Below are positions 27,020-35,573 of a stretch of 64,000 nt of DNA, piece after piece. Made by a program: the position numbers and the translations under genes. Origin of the DNA: BOG-931 sp963761525 (lineage in GTDB: Bacteria > Pseudomonadota > Alphaproteobacteria > Rhizobiales > Xanthobacteraceae); the NCBI GenBank assembly GCA_963761525.1, contig CAVXHG010000006.1, forward strand, positions 434,001-498,000, read 5' to 3'. The notes beneath the pieces were generated by a model that was given only the letters and a program-made list of their open reading frames with translations, had not been told where the DNA came from and did no database searches. The stretch's first letter is position 1. Every line of letters starts with the position of its first letter.

Positions 27020-27747
27020 TCAAACCAGGCGATGGCGTCATCGATGGTGTGGACGGCGGGTCCGTCCGTTTCTTGCGGCCGGTGCAAAATAATAACCTCA
27101 ATGCGAAGCGTACGCGCCGCGGCGATTTTACCATAGGCGGCGTTTCCGCCGCTGTTCTTTGCGACCACGGCGTCGATCTTGTGCTCGGTCATCAGCGCCC
27201 TGTCATGAGCTTCACTGAACGGGCCGCGTTCGGTGACATAACGCGCGTGCGGCAACGGCAACGGCGGATCGACCGGATCGACACTGCGGATCAAATAGAA
27301 GTGCTGCGGGGCCGCAGCAAAAGGCGCGAGCTCGTTGCGTCCAACCGCAACAAAAACGCGGCGCGACTTTTCACCCAGTGCCTGGACCGCGGCGCGCGTG
27401 TCATTCACCTCAATCCAGCGGTCGCCAGCGACGGCCGTCCAGGGCGCGCGGCGCAGTACCACGAACGGCACGCTGGTTTGTCGTGCAGCGGCGGAGGCGT
27501 TCTCGCTGATTACCGTCGCATAAGGATGCGTGGCATCGATCAAGGCATCGATGCGCTCTTTCACGATATAATCGGCAAGGCCACGGGCGCCGCCAAAGCC
27601 GCCAACGCGAACCGGGACGGCATGCGGAACCGGCGATGCCGTGCGGCCAGCGAGCGACAACGTGACGTCGAGGCTGCCGCGACGGGCCAGCCGCTCGCCC
27701 AGCAGGCGCGCTTCGGTCGTGCCGCCGAGAATAAGGACGCGTGGCAT
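26983..27747 (-). CDS. cobK: Precorrin-6A reductase, antisense inside the cob operon
   Basis: The protein has 254 aa. It reduces precorrin-6A to 6B with NADPH. Motifs are MPRVLILGGTTEARLLGERL, DATHPYATVISENA and VFVAVGRNELAPF, and YVTERGPFSEAHDRALM plus AVVAKNSGGNAAYGKIAAA near the end. It is transcribed opposite to the genes around it. Its ATG (27747-27745) and the cobL ATG (27746-27748) share the same CATG. Its 3' end overlaps cobJ by 37 bp. Its promoter must therefore sit inside cobL. Confidence 0.95.
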   Translation of the reverse strand: MPRVLILGGTTEARLLGERLARRGSLDVTLSLAGRTASPVPHAVPVRVGGFGGARGLADYIVKERIDALIDATHPYATVISENASAAARQTSVPFVVLRRAPWTAVAGDRWIEVNDTRAAVQALGEKSRRVFVAVGRNELAPFAAAPQHFYLIRSVDPVDPPLPLPHARYVTERGPFSEAHDRALMTEHKIDAVVAKNSGGNAAYGKIAAARTLRIEVIILHRPQETDGPAVHTIDDAIAWFDHALTPAVARGV

Positions 27748-29005
27748 GTCTGCTAATGTGCCGTTTGAGGGTCCATCGCCGGCCGACAGTGCCGTATCAC
27801 CGCGCTGGCTGTCCATCGTCGGGATCGGCGAGGATGGTATCGAAGGCCTGAACGCCACGGCACGCGGATTGATCAGCGCCGCCGAGATCGTGTTCGGTGG
27901 CAAACGCCATCTCGGCCTTGCGGAACCACTCATTCGCGGCGCGGCACGGCCGTGGCCGACTCCGTTTGCCGATGCTACCGACGAAATACTCAGCCATCGC
28001 GGCCGGCAGATTTGTGTGCTGGCGTCCGGCGATCCGTTCCAATACGGCGTCGGCGCGGTGCTCGCCCGCCACATCGATCCCCGTGAGATGATCGTTGTGC
28101 CCGTACCCTCCGCGTTCAGCCTTGCGGCGGCTCAGCTCGGCTGGTCGTTGCCAGAGGCTGTGCTGCTCTCCGTCCATGGCCGCACTCTCGATCTGGTACG
28201 GCCGCACTTGCAGCCCGGCGCTCGCCTCTTGGCACTGACATCCGACGGCGAAGGTCCGCAGATGCTGGCCCGATTGCTGACGGAAATCGGGTTCGGCGCA
28301 TCACGCCTTACCGTACTCGAGGCGTTGGGCGGATGGCAGGAACGAATCCGCTATTGCCAAGCCGAAGAATTTCCATTCGGCGTCGTCAATGCACTCAATA
28401 TCGTTGCCATCGACGTGCAAGCCGCGCCGGACGCGCGCGTGCTGCCCCGGGCATCGGGCCTCGCCGACGAGCTATTCGACCATGATGGCCAGATCACCAA
28501 ACGCGAAATCCGCGCGCTGACATTGTCATCGCTGGCGCCACGCAGGGGCGAGTTGCTGTGGGATATCGGTGCCGGCTCCGGTTCGATTGCCATCGAGTGG
28601 ATGCTTTCGGACATCGCCATGCGTGCCATCGCGATCGAGCGCCGTGAAGACCGTGTCGTTCGGATCCGACGCAACGCCGCCGCCTTTGGCGTGCCAGGAT
28701 TGCAGATCGTCGAAGCGACCGCGCCTGAAGCGCTCGACGGCTTGCCGGCGCCAGATGCCGTTTTTGTCGGCGGCGGAGGCGGTCATCCCGACGTGCTTGA
28801 TGTCGCAATCCGCGCGTTGCGGCCGCGCGGCCGGCTGGTGGCCAACGCCGTAACGGTCAAAACCGAGGGCGTGCTGCTGGCTCGTCATGCCACACTTGGC
28901 GGTGAGCTTACCCGCATCGCGGTTTCGCGCGCTGCAGCGGTCGGCGGCGAGACCGGCTGGCGGCCCGCGATGCCGGTGACGCAGTGGGTCTGGATCAAAC
29001 CATGA
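27746..29005 (+). CDS. cobL: Precorrin-6Y C5,15-methyltransferase (decarboxylating)
   Basis: The protein has 419 aa, a fusion of CbiE- and CbiT-type domains. The N-terminal tetrapyrrole methylase (residues 22-210) has SIVGIGEDGIEGL and VLASGDPFQYGVGAVL. The C-terminal class I SAM methyltransferase has ELLWDIGAGSGSIAIEWM near 272-289 and FVGGGGGHPDVLD. The start shares CATG with the divergent cobK start. The frame is open upstream but runs antisense to cobK. The stop overlaps cobM by 4 bp. Confidence 0.95.
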   Translation: MSANVPFEGPSPADSAVSPRWLSIVGIGEDGIEGLNATARGLISAAEIVFGGKRHLGLAEPLIRGAARPWPTPFADATDEILSHRGRQICVLASGDPFQYGVGAVLARHIDPREMIVVPVPSAFSLAAAQLGWSLPEAVLLSVHGRTLDLVRPHLQPGARLLALTSDGEGPQMLARLLTEIGFGASRLTVLEALGGWQERIRYCQAEEFPFGVVNALNIVAIDVQAAPDARVLPRASGLADELFDHDGQITKREIRALTLSSLAPRRGELLWDIGAGSGSIAIEWMLSDIAMRAIAIERREDRVVRIRRNAAAFGVPGLQIVEATAPEALDGLPAPDAVFVGGGGGHPDVLDVAIRALRPRGRLVANAVTVKTEGVLLARHATLGGELTRIAVSRAAAVGGETGWRPAMPVTQWVWIKP

Positions 29006-29766
29006 CGGTCCACTTCATCGGCGCTGGCCCGGGCGCAGCCGATCTCATCACCGTACGTGGGCGCGATCTCATCGCGCGATGCCCGGTCTGTCTCTACGCC
29101 GGATCCATCGTTCCGGGTGAACTGCTGGCTCATTGTCCGCCCGGTGCGCATATCGTTAACACTGCGCCGATGTCGCTCGACGAAATCGATGCCGAATTCG
29201 CCGCAGCCCATGCCAAGGGACTCGACATCGCGCGGCTGCATTCCGGCGACCTTTCGATCTACAGCGCGCTCGCCGAACAGCTTCGCCGGCTCGAGCGCAG
29301 GCGCATTCCGTACACGCTGACGCCGGGCGTGCCGGCCTTCGCCGCGGCGGCCGCAGCCTTGCAATGCGAACTCACCGTGCCCGAGGTCGCACAAAGCGTG
29401 GTGCTGACGCGTGTTCCAGGTCGCGCATCGCGCATGCCCGAGAAGGAAAAACTCGGAGCGTTCGCGGGTACCGGTGCGACGCTCGTCATTCACCTCGCGA
29501 TCCACGCCATCGATGCGATCGTCAGCGAGCTGACACCCTTCTATGGCGCCCATTGTCCGGCCGCCGTTGTCGTGCAGGCCAGCACGCCGTCACAACAAAT
29601 CTTGCGCGGCACGCTTGCCGACATTGCCGCGAAGGTCGCCGCGGCGAAGATCGAACGAACTGCGCTGATCATGGTCGGCCCCGCCCTTGCCGCCGAAGAC
29701 TTTCGCGATAGCGCACTCTATGACACCGATTATCGCCGGCGCTTTCGCGGAGGTGCGGCGCCATGA
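29002..29766 (+). CDS. cobM: Precorrin-4 C11-methyltransferase
   Basis: The protein has 254 aa. It has TVHFIGAGPGAADLITVRG at the N-terminus, VCLYAGSIVPGELLAHCP, and RLHSGDLSIYSALAEQL, all diagnostic of CobM/CbiF. The CobM product normally goes to CobF, whose gene was not seen in the window. ATG 29002 overlaps the cobL stop, and the stop overlaps cobA. Confidence 0.96.
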   Translation: MTVHFIGAGPGAADLITVRGRDLIARCPVCLYAGSIVPGELLAHCPPGAHIVNTAPMSLDEIDAEFAAAHAKGLDIARLHSGDLSIYSALAEQLRRLERRRIPYTLTPGVPAFAAAAAALQCELTVPEVAQSVVLTRVPGRASRMPEKEKLGAFAGTGATLVIHLAIHAIDAIVSELTPFYGAHCPAAVVVQASTPSQQILRGTLADIAAKVAAAKIERTALIMVGPALAAEDFRDSALYDTDYRRRFRGGAAP

Positions 29767-30569
29767 CCGCATGGGACGCGATGGCGGCGAAACGAAGCGG
29801 CGTGCCGGTGTTCGCGCCGGGTCACGTCTGGCTGGCGGGCGCCGGACCAGGCGATCCGGGCTTGCTCACACTCGATGCGCTCGCCGGCCTTACCCAAGCC
29901 GATGTCGTGGTGCATGACGCGCTGGTCGACGAGCGCGTGCTGGCGCTCGCCGGGCCGCAGGCGCGGCTGGAATTTGCCGGCAAGCGCGGCGGAAAACCCT
30001 CGGCAACCCAGGCCGATATCAGCCAACGTCTGATCGAATTGGCCCGCGCCGGCCATCGCGTATTGCGGCTCAAGGGCGGCGACCCGTTCGTGTTTGGCCG
30101 CGGCGGCGAGGAAGCGATGACGCTTGCGGCCGCGGGCGTACCGTTCCGTGTCATCCCGGGCGTGACGGCGGGTCTCGCCGCGCTCGCCAGCGCGTCAATC
30201 CCGGCGACGCTGCGTGGCGTCAATCGCGCCGTGATCTTCGCCGCCGGACACGGCGCCGAAGAAGATTTCGACTGGAGCGCGATTGCCCGTACCGGACAGC
30301 CGATCGTCCTCTACATGGTGATGCACAACCTGGAAATGATCACCGGCGCCTTGATGAAAGCCGGTCTTGGCGGACAAACGCCGGCAGCAGTGATCGCGTC
30401 TGCAGCAACACCGAAGCAACGGGTCCTGGTCTCGACACTTGAAAAGCTGGCGGGCGTCTCGCGCGAAGAAAATTTCGAGCCGCCGGCGATCGTCGTCATC
30501 GGTGAGATCGTGGAGATGCGGAAAAAACTGATCGGCGAAAGTACGCCGACGGAAAAACAAGTGCCGTGA
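29763..30569 (+). CDS. cobA: Uroporphyrinogen-III C-methyltransferase
   Basis: The protein has 268 aa, a stand-alone SUMT without the CysG dehydrogenase part. It makes precorrin-2 from uroporphyrinogen III. Motifs are VWLAGAGPGDPGLLTLDAL, VLRLKGGDPFVFGRGGEEA, GVTAGLAALASASIPATLRG and YMVMHNLEMI. It is in a 4-bp overlap chain with cobM and cobB. It also feeds siroheme synthesis if the siroheme dehydrogenase/ferrochelatase is encoded elsewhere. Confidence 0.96.
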   Translation: MTAWDAMAAKRSGVPVFAPGHVWLAGAGPGDPGLLTLDALAGLTQADVVVHDALVDERVLALAGPQARLEFAGKRGGKPSATQADISQRLIELARAGHRVLRLKGGDPFVFGRGGEEAMTLAAAGVPFRVIPGVTAGLAALASASIPATLRGVNRAVIFAAGHGAEEDFDWSAIARTGQPIVLYMVMHNLEMITGALMKAGLGGQTPAAVIASAATPKQRVLVSTLEKLAGVSREENFEPPAIVVIGEIVEMRKKLIGESTPTEKQVP

Positions 30570-31879
30570 GCGCGCGCGGACTCATCATCGCCGCTCCGCA
30601 ATCCGGCGCCGGAAAAACAACCGTCACGCTCGCCATCCTGACGGCGTTGAAACAGCGTGGCATCGCCGTGCGCGCGGCAAAAGCCGGCCCCGATTACATC
30701 GATCCTGCATTCCACGCCGCCGCAACCGGGTCACCGAGCGCCAATCTCGATTCATGGGCGATGCCGGCTGCTCTACTCGATGCCGTAGCGGCGCGCACGG
30801 CGAACGGTGCGGAGATTTTTGTCGTTGAAGGCGTCATGGGCCTGTTCGACGGCGCGCCTCTATCGCAGGGACCGCGCGGCGCGACCGCCGACCTTGCCGT
30901 GCATTTCCACCTGCCGGTCATCATGGTCCTCGATGTATCGCACCAAGCACAATCGGCAGCCGCCGTCGTGCGGGGATTTGCAACACATGATCCGTCGGTC
31001 CGTATCGCCGGGGTGATTCTCAATCGCGTCGCCAGCGAGCGGCACGGCACAATGATTGAACACGCGATCGCCGGACTTGGCATTCCTGTGTTCGGAGCGA
31101 TACCGCGCGCCGCGGAGTTGGCTTTGCCGGAACGCCACCTCGGTTTGGTGCAGGCCGGCGAGCATCCCGATCTGGCGTCATGGCTGGAACGTCTCGCCGC
31201 GACTGCCGTGCGCCACCTGGATCTCGATGCCATCATGGCATGCGCTGCGCCGCTTGAAATCACCGCCTCGACGAATGCACCGGCGCTGGCACCGCCGGGC
31301 CAGCGCATTGCGCTGGCCCAAGACCAGGCATTCAGCTTCATCTATCCGCATCTCGTCGCGGCGTGGCGCGACAACGGCGCTGAAATCATTCCGTTCTCGC
31401 CGCTGCGCAACGAGCCTCCCGCCGAGCACGCCGATTGCTGCTGGCTTCCCGGCGGTTATCCGGAACTTCATGCCGAAACGCTTGCCGCGGCAGAGCACTT
31501 CGCAATAGGCTTGCGGCGTTTTGCAAAAACACGGCCGGTGCATGGCGAGTGTGGCGGCTACATGGTGCTGGGCCAAAGTATTGAGGATGCGAAGGGTCGA
31601 CAGCACGCCATGACCGGCCTGCTCAGCCACGCAACAAGCTTTGCCAAACGCAAGCTGCAGCTCGGCTATCGCTCGGCGCACCTCATCGCTGACACAGCGC
31701 TCGGACGGCGCAACACAACCTTACGCGGTCACGAATTTCACTATGCATTGCTGACCTCCAACGGTGACGACGAACCGTTTGCGGAATTGGCGGATGCGCA
31801 AGGCCGCGCGTTGGGGCACGCCGGCGGCCGGCGCGGCCGCATCACCGGTACATTTTTTCACACCATCGCGTCAGCTTAA
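30566..31879 (+). CDS. cobB: Hydrogenobyrinic acid a,c-diamide synthase (cobyrinate a,c-diamide synthase)
   Basis: The protein has 437 aa from GTG 30566, overlapping the cobA stop. ATP- and glutamine-dependent amidation occurs at side chains a and c. The P-loop is IIAAPQSGAGKTTVTLAIL at residues 7-25. VRAAKAGPDYIDPAFH and VVEGVMGLFDG follow. The amidotransferase nucleophile is in VHGECGGYMVLGQ near residue 326. It is the last gene of the riboswitch operon; the 3' end overlaps convergent cobT by 9 bp. Confidence 0.96.
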   Translation: MSARGLIIAAPQSGAGKTTVTLAILTALKQRGIAVRAAKAGPDYIDPAFHAAATGSPSANLDSWAMPAALLDAVAARTANGAEIFVVEGVMGLFDGAPLSQGPRGATADLAVHFHLPVIMVLDVSHQAQSAAAVVRGFATHDPSVRIAGVILNRVASERHGTMIEHAIAGLGIPVFGAIPRAAELALPERHLGLVQAGEHPDLASWLERLAATAVRHLDLDAIMACAAPLEITASTNAPALAPPGQRIALAQDQAFSFIYPHLVAAWRDNGAEIIPFSPLRNEPPAEHADCCWLPGGYPELHAETLAAAEHFAIGLRRFAKTRPVHGECGGYMVLGQSIEDAKGRQHAMTGLLSHATSFAKRKLQLGYRSAHLIADTALGRRNTTLRGHEFHYALLTSNGDDEPFAELADAQGRALGHAGGRRGRITGTFFHTIASA

Positions 31880-32944
31880 GGCTGCGCCGCTGAACCGGTG
31901 TCCACTCCCGGCTTTCGGCTCGGCTTCATCGGCCGGTTTGTCGGAAACACCAGCCTCGGCGAACGTCGCCATGCCGGTGTGGCACGCGAGCGCCGCACGA
32001 AGGATGAGGAGCGCCACCGCGGTACCCGAAGCTTCACCGAGCCGCATGTTCAGATCGACGATCGGCGCGAGCGAAAGCTCCTGTAGCAACAGGCGGTGCC
32101 CTGCTTCCGCCGAGACGTGAGCGGCTTGCGTATGAGCCAGCGTGTCAGTCCGCAGCTTTGCCAGCGGCGCAACAGCCGCGGTGCAGACAAAACCATCGAG
32201 CAAAATCGGAATGTTCTTCTGCCGCGCCGCGAGCGTCGCGCCAAGGATCGCGGCAAGTTCGCGGCCGCCGAGCGCGGCCGCAACCGCCAGCGGATCGTGC
32301 AGGATCGCCGCGTGGCGTGTCATCGCGCGATCGATCACATCGCGCTTTCGCGCCAAGCCACCTTCGTCGACGCCAGTCCCGCGACCGGCCCAGCGCGCAC
32401 CGCCCCCGCCAAACAACGCTGCCGCGATAGCCGCAGCCGCCGTCGTGTTGCCGATGCCCATTTCACCAAGGCAGATCAGATCGCAGTCGGACGACACCGC
32501 TTCATACCCAGCCATCACCGCCACCAGGAATTCCTGCTCGGTGAGCGCCTGTTGTTGCGTAAAATCCGCCGTCGGCGTGTCCAGCGACAGCGGAATAACG
32601 CGCAGCTTCGCGCCGGCCGTGCGCGCGAGCTGATTGATCGCGGCGCCGCCCGCGGCAAAGTTTGCCACCATCTGCGCCGTCACTTCGGCGGGATAGGCCG
32701 AGACGCCCTGTTTGGTCACCCCGTGATTGCCGGCAAAAACCAGAATCTCGACGCCGTCGAGCCGTGGCGCGTGGCCCTGCCAGTGCGCCAGCCAAGCGAC
32801 GAGATCCTCAAGCCGGCCGAGGCTTCGGGGCGGCTTGGTCAGGATCGCTTCGCGCTGCGCTACCGCGGCGCTGGCGGCCGGGTGTCCGCTCGGCAAGTCG
32901 AGACAGGCGGCGCGCAACGCTGAAAATGAGGTAAAATTCGCCAT
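31871..32944 (-). CDS. cobT: Nicotinate-nucleotide-dimethylbenzimidazole phosphoribosyltransferase
   Basis: The protein has 357 aa (CobU in the aerobic nomenclature). It makes alpha-ribazole phosphate from the BluB product. Motifs are KPPRSLGRLEDLVAWLAH, FAGNHGVTKQGVSAYP, and CLGEMGIGNTTAAAAI near the middle. Near the C-terminus, residues at about 311-321 contain the catalytic Glu region (NMRLGEASGTA). It is divergent from cobS with an 89-bp intergenic region that must hold both promoters; no riboswitch elements were found there. Confidence 0.96.
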   Translation of the reverse strand: MANFTSFSALRAACLDLPSGHPAASAAVAQREAILTKPPRSLGRLEDLVAWLAHWQGHAPRLDGVEILVFAGNHGVTKQGVSAYPAEVTAQMVANFAAGGAAINQLARTAGAKLRVIPLSLDTPTADFTQQQALTEQEFLVAVMAGYEAVSSDCDLICLGEMGIGNTTAAAAIAAALFGGGGARWAGRGTGVDEGGLARKRDVIDRAMTRHAAILHDPLAVAAALGGRELAAILGATLAARQKNIPILLDGFVCTAAVAPLAKLRTDTLAHTQAAHVSAEAGHRLLLQELSLAPIVDLNMRLGEASGTAVALLILRAALACHTGMATFAEAGVSDKPADEAEPKAGSGHRFSGAALS

Positions 32945-33033
32945 TACCGCTTGATCCTTGCCCTGGCAGGGTGGAATTCAACGTTTAACAAATCCGCTGC
33001 CTGCCGGCCACAGCAAGAGCAGAAAGACGGGCA

Positions 33034-33801
33034 ATGCCGATGCTGGAGAATCCGATTGCAGACTGTGTGCGCGATATCAAAACCAGTATTGCGTTCCTGA
33101 CTCGCCTGCCGATCGCGCGCGACGCGGCGGCAACCGGCGATGAACTGGCGCAAGCGAGCTGGGCGTTTCCAATCGCCGGCCTCGTCGTCGGTCTGATCGG
33201 CGCCCTGACCTATGTGCTGGCGTACAAGTTCGGACTGCGGCCATGGCCCTCCGCAGCATTGAGTCTCGTCGCGACGCTCGTCGTCACGGGTTGCCTGCAC
33301 GAAGACGGCCTTGCCGATACAGCCGACGGCTTTGGCGGCGGCACGACACGCGATCGCAAGCTCGAGATCATGCGCGACAGCCGGATCGGCACTTATGGCG
33401 TTTGTGCGCTGACAATGTCGATTCTGATCCGCGCTGGTGCGCTCGCCAGCCTTGCTGATCCGCGGACTGTGGTGTTTGCACTGATCGCGGCACACGGTGC
33501 GGCGCGCGCGACCTTGCCGTTGTTCATGACACTGCTGCCCCCGGCGCGTAGCGACGGATTATCTCACGCCGCCGGCCAGCCGGCGCAGGACCGCCTGCTG
33601 ATCGCCGGCGCCCTCGGCATTTTGATCCTTGCCATCTTCCTCGGCCCGTTGCCTGGCCTCGCGGCACTGGTCCTGCTCGCGGCCGCGGTCGGGATGATGG
33701 CTTGGCTGAGCTTCGCCCAGATCGGCGGCCAGACCGGCGATGTGCTCGGTGCGCTCGAGCAGGTCGGCGAGATCGTTATCTTCCTGGTGGCCCTGCACTG
33801 A
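33034..33801 (+). CDS. cobS: Adenosylcobinamide-GDP ribazoletransferase
   Basis: The protein has 255 aa (CobV in the aerobic nomenclature) and is an integral membrane enzyme that joins AdoCbi-GDP and alpha-ribazole to complete cobalamin. FLTRLPIAR near the N-terminus, HEDGLADTADGFGGG near residues 89-103 and MRDSRIGTYGVCAL are the family motifs; at least five hydrophobic helices follow. ATG 33034; a second in-frame ATG two codons later is also possible. Confidence 0.95.
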   Translation: MPMLENPIADCVRDIKTSIAFLTRLPIARDAAATGDELAQASWAFPIAGLVVGLIGALTYVLAYKFGLRPWPSAALSLVATLVVTGCLHEDGLADTADGFGGGTTRDRKLEIMRDSRIGTYGVCALTMSILIRAGALASLADPRTVVFALIAAHGAARATLPLFMTLLPPARSDGLSHAAGQPAQDRLLIAGALGILILAIFLGPLPGLAALVLLAAAVGMMAWLSFAQIGGQTGDVLGALEQVGEIVIFLVALH

Positions 33802-33950
33802 TTTTGCGGCTTGATCGTTGTGCACAGATTTTGCGCATAATGCGGTGAGCGCGGGCACCGCACGGTAGCTGTGGCTGCAATCAACTAATTGCATTTATTA
33901 GCGATATTCCGTTTTCGGCTTTGGCATGAAGCTTGAAGCTAATACTGGCG

Positions 33951-35570
33951 ATGACCCACAATCCGCCACCTCCGAAACTGTCATTGCTGCCGGAAAGCGC
34001 GCCCTTTACGCCGGAACAACGCGCCTGGCTCGACGGCTTCTTTATCGCCGCGCTTGGGCTTGCTGACAGCGGCATCACGCCGCTCTCGCCGCAAGACGCG
34101 GCGGCCATCATGGCCGGCGGGGGCGCAGCAGCCGTTGAGGCTGACGACGGCGCGCCATGGCATGACCAGACCATGCCGATGGCGGAGCGAATGAAACTTG
34201 CCGACGGCAAGCCGCTACGCCGCCGCATGATGGCGGCGATGGGCCAGCAAGACTGCGGTCAGTGCGGCTACAACTGTCAGGACTACGCCGACGCGCTCGC
34301 CACGAAGAAAGAAGAGAAGCTCAATCTGTGTGTGCCCGGCGGCAAAGAAACGCTGCGTACACTCAAGTCGCTATTCACTGAAGTGGATGCCGCGCCGGCG
34401 CTGGTTCCGGCGCAAGCTGAAGCAGCCCCTTCACCGGCGGCAACGACAGGCACTCCGCTTGGCCGCTCGCGTGACAATCCGGCCGAAGCCATTTTCCTGT
34501 CGCGCACACTGCTTAACAAAGCCGGCTCGAACAAACACACCTGGCACATTGAATTCGATCTTTCGTCCTGCGGACTGGATTATGTGGTCGGCGACAGTTT
34601 CGGAATCTTTCCGACCAACGATCAGGGACTTGTCGCGGCCGTTATCAAGATCCTTGGCGTGCCTGCCGATTTCCCGGTCAAAGGACGCCCCCTGCAAGAC
34701 GTGTTGACCAACGACGTGTCGTTGGGCCTGGCATCGGACACGCTGTTCCAGCTCTATTCCTACATCACCGGCGGCGAGCGACGGCAAAAGGCCAAGGCGC
34801 TTGCATCGGGTGAAAATCCGGACCGCGATGCGGAAACCCTCGACGTGCTCGCCACCATGGAAAAGTTCGCGCCGGTGAAGCCCGACCCGGAAGCTTTCGT
34901 CGAGGCGCTCGACGTCATGCAGCCACGGCTGTTTTCGATCTCGTCGTCGCTGAAAAGCAATCCGGGCCGCGTCTCGCTCACCGTCGACACCGTGCGCTAC
35001 ATCATCGGCAAGCGCGAGCGCCTTGGCGTCGCCTCGACGTTTCTTAGCGCGCGCGCCACGCCGGAAGACGCTGTCAAAGTCTACGTGCAAAAGGCCCAGC
35101 ATTTCGAACTGCCGAAAGATCCGGCGACGCCGGTCATCATGATCGGCCCCGGAACCGGGATCGCGCCGTTCCGCGCTTTCCTGCATGAACGCATGGCGAC
35201 CAAGGCGCCCGGCCGCAATTGGCTGTTCTTCGGCCATCAACGTCGTGATTTCGATTTCTTCTATGAGGATGAATTGGCCGGGATGCGCGCGGCCAAGGTG
35301 CTGACGCGCCTGTCGCTCGCCTGGTCCCGCGATGACGAGCAGAAATTCTACGTCCAGGACCGGATGCGCGAGGTCGGCCGCGATTTGTGGTCGTGGCTCG
35401 CCGACGGCGCCAACATCTATGTCTGCGGTGACGCCAAGCATATGGCGAAGGATGTCGAACGTGCGCTGGTGGATATCGTTGCGCAATTCGGCGCGCGCAA
35501 AACCGAAGAAGCGATCACCTTCGTCGCCGATCTGAAAAAAAGCGGACGCTACCAGCAGGACGTTTACTGA
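33951..35570 (+). CDS. CysJ-like NADPH flavoprotein reductase with N-terminal 4Fe-4S domain
   Basis: The protein has 539 aa. Residues 83-125 hold MGQQDCGQCGYNCQDYADAL followed by LNLCVPGG, the CxxCxxxC...C pattern of the FeS domain (PF04060-like) found in RnfB. From about 165 it is a ferredoxin-NADP reductase/CysJ module. It has the FAD-binding PRLFSISSSL, the FAD/NADPH region IGPGTGIAPFRAFLHER and the C-terminal YVCGDAKHMAKDVERAL. There is no flavodoxin domain. It is usually annotated sulfite reductase alpha subunit, but no sulfite reductase beta gene is adjacent. Its place 150 bp after cobS suggests a possible electron supply to the corrin pathway (inference). ATG 33951 chosen; an in-frame TTG at 33933 is possible. 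Confidence 0.85.
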   Translation: MTHNPPPPKLSLLPESAPFTPEQRAWLDGFFIAALGLADSGITPLSPQDAAAIMAGGGAAAVEADDGAPWHDQTMPMAERMKLADGKPLRRRMMAAMGQQDCGQCGYNCQDYADALATKKEEKLNLCVPGGKETLRTLKSLFTEVDAAPALVPAQAEAAPSPAATTGTPLGRSRDNPAEAIFLSRTLLNKAGSNKHTWHIEFDLSSCGLDYVVGDSFGIFPTNDQGLVAAVIKILGVPADFPVKGRPLQDVLTNDVSLGLASDTLFQLYSYITGGERRQKAKALASGENPDRDAETLDVLATMEKFAPVKPDPEAFVEALDVMQPRLFSISSSLKSNPGRVSLTVDTVRYIIGKRERLGVASTFLSARATPEDAVKVYVQKAQHFELPKDPATPVIMIGPGTGIAPFRAFLHERMATKAPGRNWLFFGHQRRDFDFFYEDELAGMRAAKVLTRLSLAWSRDDEQKFYVQDRMREVGRDLWSWLADGANIYVCGDAKHMAKDVERALVDIVAQFGARKTEEAITFVADLKKSGRYQQDVY

Positions 35571-35573
35571 CGG

